In this document: in pieces, positions 5,419 to 6,335 of the stretch
How the letters are laid out: each line of letters starts with the position of its first letter
Numbering within the stretch: position 1 is the stretch's first letter
Source: Solobacterium sp.
Lineage (GTDB): Bacteria; Bacillota_I; Bacilli_A; Erysipelotrichales; Erysipelotrichaceae
Length of the DNA stretch: 6,335 bases
Assembly: GCA_017536845.1 (NCBI GenBank)
Contig: JAFWCP010000575.1
Coordinates: 1 to 6,335, forward strand
Direction of reading: 5' to 3'
Notes under the pieces: generated by a model
What the model saw: the letters and a program-made list of their open reading frames with translations, nothing else
Databases searched by the model: none
Told to the model about the DNA's origin: nothing
Position numbers and translations under genes: made by a program

Positions 5419-6335
5419 TCTTTCAGCGTCCATACACCGTTGAGATCCACCGGCATGAACCGTCTGAAGAATTCGGCAAGGTTGGCTTCGGGATCAAGAT
5501 CCGCAAACAGTTCCGGCTGGATCTGCCTGGCCAGGAACTGGGCGCCGGCAAAGTCGAAGATATGCCGGCTCAGGTCATGGTAGAGCGCACCCATACGGTG
5601 GTTCTTGACGGCCGAAAGATCCGCCCAGCCTTCACGGTTTTCGTAAGCCTTGAGGTTTTCCCGGGCAATGGCTTCATCAGCCCCATAGCCTAAGACGACA
5701 TTGTCATTGACATCCTCACGGGGGCTGCAGGTGAAGATGATCACTTCCGGGTCGGCGGAGATCACCTGTTCCGGCGCAATGTCCACGGAAGCACCTTCCA
5801 TGCCTGCCGCAATGTTTGTCCCGCCGCACGTCCGGATCAGGGCACCCCACATCTGTTCGGACCAGGTGTTGCCGAACTGGCCCGGACCCATGGAGAATTC
5901 CATATATACACGCGGCCTGTCTTCATCTTTGAGGTCCGCCAGACGGTCGGTCACAACGGCCATCTGTTCATTGTAGAAAGAAATGATTTCCTCAGCCCTG
6001 TCTTCCCTGCCCAGGATCTTTCCCAGCAGGCGGATGCTTTCGGCATGCTTTTCCAGGGTCTGGGCATGGAAGTCAAAGAAGACGCACTCAATGCCGGCTG
6101 CTTTCAGGTTGTCAAAGGCCGGTTCCAGGGCGTTGTAGTTGGCGCCGATTGCGGATGCCAGTACGACATCCGGCTGCAGGGAGATGATGGCTTCAGCACT
6201 GATATCGCCGTTGTAGCCCACATCCGGCAGGTCCGCAAGCGCCGGATAGACGGCTGTAAAGGCATCATAGGCATCCTGCCTTCTGCCCTGCCAGTACTTG
6301 TGGCTCCAGCCGGCAAGCCTGTCCATGCCGTCTTC
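5415..6335 (-). CDS. Iron-siderophore/cobalamin-type ABC importer substrate-binding protein (5' end outside window)
   Basis: About 306 residues of a periplasmic-binding-protein type III fold (FecB/FepB/BtuF, Periplasmic_binding_2) are visible. In a Gram-positive this would be a membrane-anchored lipoprotein that captures the substrate and passes it to the FecCD permease. Family features are DVGYNGDISAEAIISLQPDV, where a glutamate precedes the LQPDVVLAS strand, then the long linking helix around TLEKHAESIRLLGKILGRED, and the second lobe with RPRVYMEFS, APEQVISADPEVII and LSRHIFDFAGAQFLARQI. It ends with FFRRFMPVDLNGVWTLKE before TGA at 5417-5415. The frame stays open to the right edge (GAA GAC GGC before ATG 6326), so ATG 6326 is internal. 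The signal peptide, lipobox cysteine and first lobe start are missing. The operon promoter is also beyond the edge. The ligand cannot be determined from this part. Confidence 0.92.
   Translation of the reverse strand, partial: EDGMDRLAGWSHKYWQGRRQDAYDAFTAVYPALADLPDVGYNGDISAEAIISLQPDVVLASAIGANYNALEPAFDNLKAAGIECVFFDFHAQTLEKHAESIRLLGKILGREDRAEEIISFYNEQMAVVTDRLADLKDEDRPRVYMEFSMGPGQFGNTWSEQMWGALIRTCGGTNIAAGMEGASVDIAPEQVISADPEVIIFTCSPREDVNDNVVLGYGADEAIARENLKAYENREGWADLSAVKNHRMGALYHDLSRHIFDFAGAQFLARQIQPELFADLDPEANLAEFFRRFMPVDLNGVWTLKE

Noticed and set aside
5116..5583. Plus-strand open frame of 155 codons opposite the permease and binding-protein genes
   Set aside because: It is low-complexity, rich in His, Arg and Asp, and antisense to clear importer genes.
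1..6335. CRISPR arrays, tRNA or rRNA genes, insertion sequences, riboswitches
   Set aside because: I saw no spaced direct repeats, tRNA-like cloverleaf, rRNA sequence, transposase motifs or conserved riboswitch core on either strand by reading; the importer operon's leader, where a cobalamin riboswitch or iron box might lie, is outside the window.

Overview
The window looks like chromosomal DNA of an anaerobic Bacillota bacterium, possibly a gut or oral member of Erysipelotrichia or Clostridia. This rests on strong GGAGG-type ribosome binding sites, the protein families present and tightly overlapping operon genes. The sequence alone does not fix the genus. Nothing here is a complete, intact new system. 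The most notable content is a metallophore-type ABC operon carrying a methyltransferase gene, an orphan PqqD-family protein, and two genes that are broken or mis-sequenced.

Layout, left to right: (1) Bases 2-529, plus strand: the 3' part of an ABC transporter ATPase of the LolD/MacB type, whose Walker A region lies outside the window. (2) A terminator-like hairpin at 489-522 separates it from a convergent minus-strand gene. (3) Bases 563-2220/2238, minus strand: one AAA-ATPase-like/PD-(D/E)XK nuclease gene (DUF1703 type), interrupted by an in-frame TAA and by a one-base frameshift in an A7 run. (4) Bases 2359-2619, minus strand: an intact 86-residue PqqD-family protein with a good ribosome binding site, a possible promoter, and an inverted repeat over that promoter. 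(5) A strong intrinsic terminator at 2768-2804 ends a minus-strand operon that runs in from the right edge.

That operon, in transcription order from the right, is a substrate-binding protein (5415 to the edge, N-terminus missing), a FecCD-type permease (4375-5418), a FepC/FecE-type ATPase (3581-4378) and a class I SAM-dependent methyltransferase (2807-3567, with a one-base frameshift in an A5 run). The first three make a standard importer for iron-siderophore, heme or cobalamin-like compounds. The binding protein captures the substrate outside the membrane, the permease forms the channel and the ATPase drives import. The start codon of the permease overlaps the preceding stop as ATGA, the ATPase start does the same, and the methyltransferase ribosome binding site overlaps the ATPase stop. 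All four are therefore probably translated together. The promoter of this operon lies beyond the window, so no metal- or cobalamin-responsive control element can be seen.

Two separate genes each lack one base in an A-run, which raises the question of assembly error versus real gene decay. The in-frame TAA in the ATPase/nuclease gene cannot be explained by a single homopolymer error.
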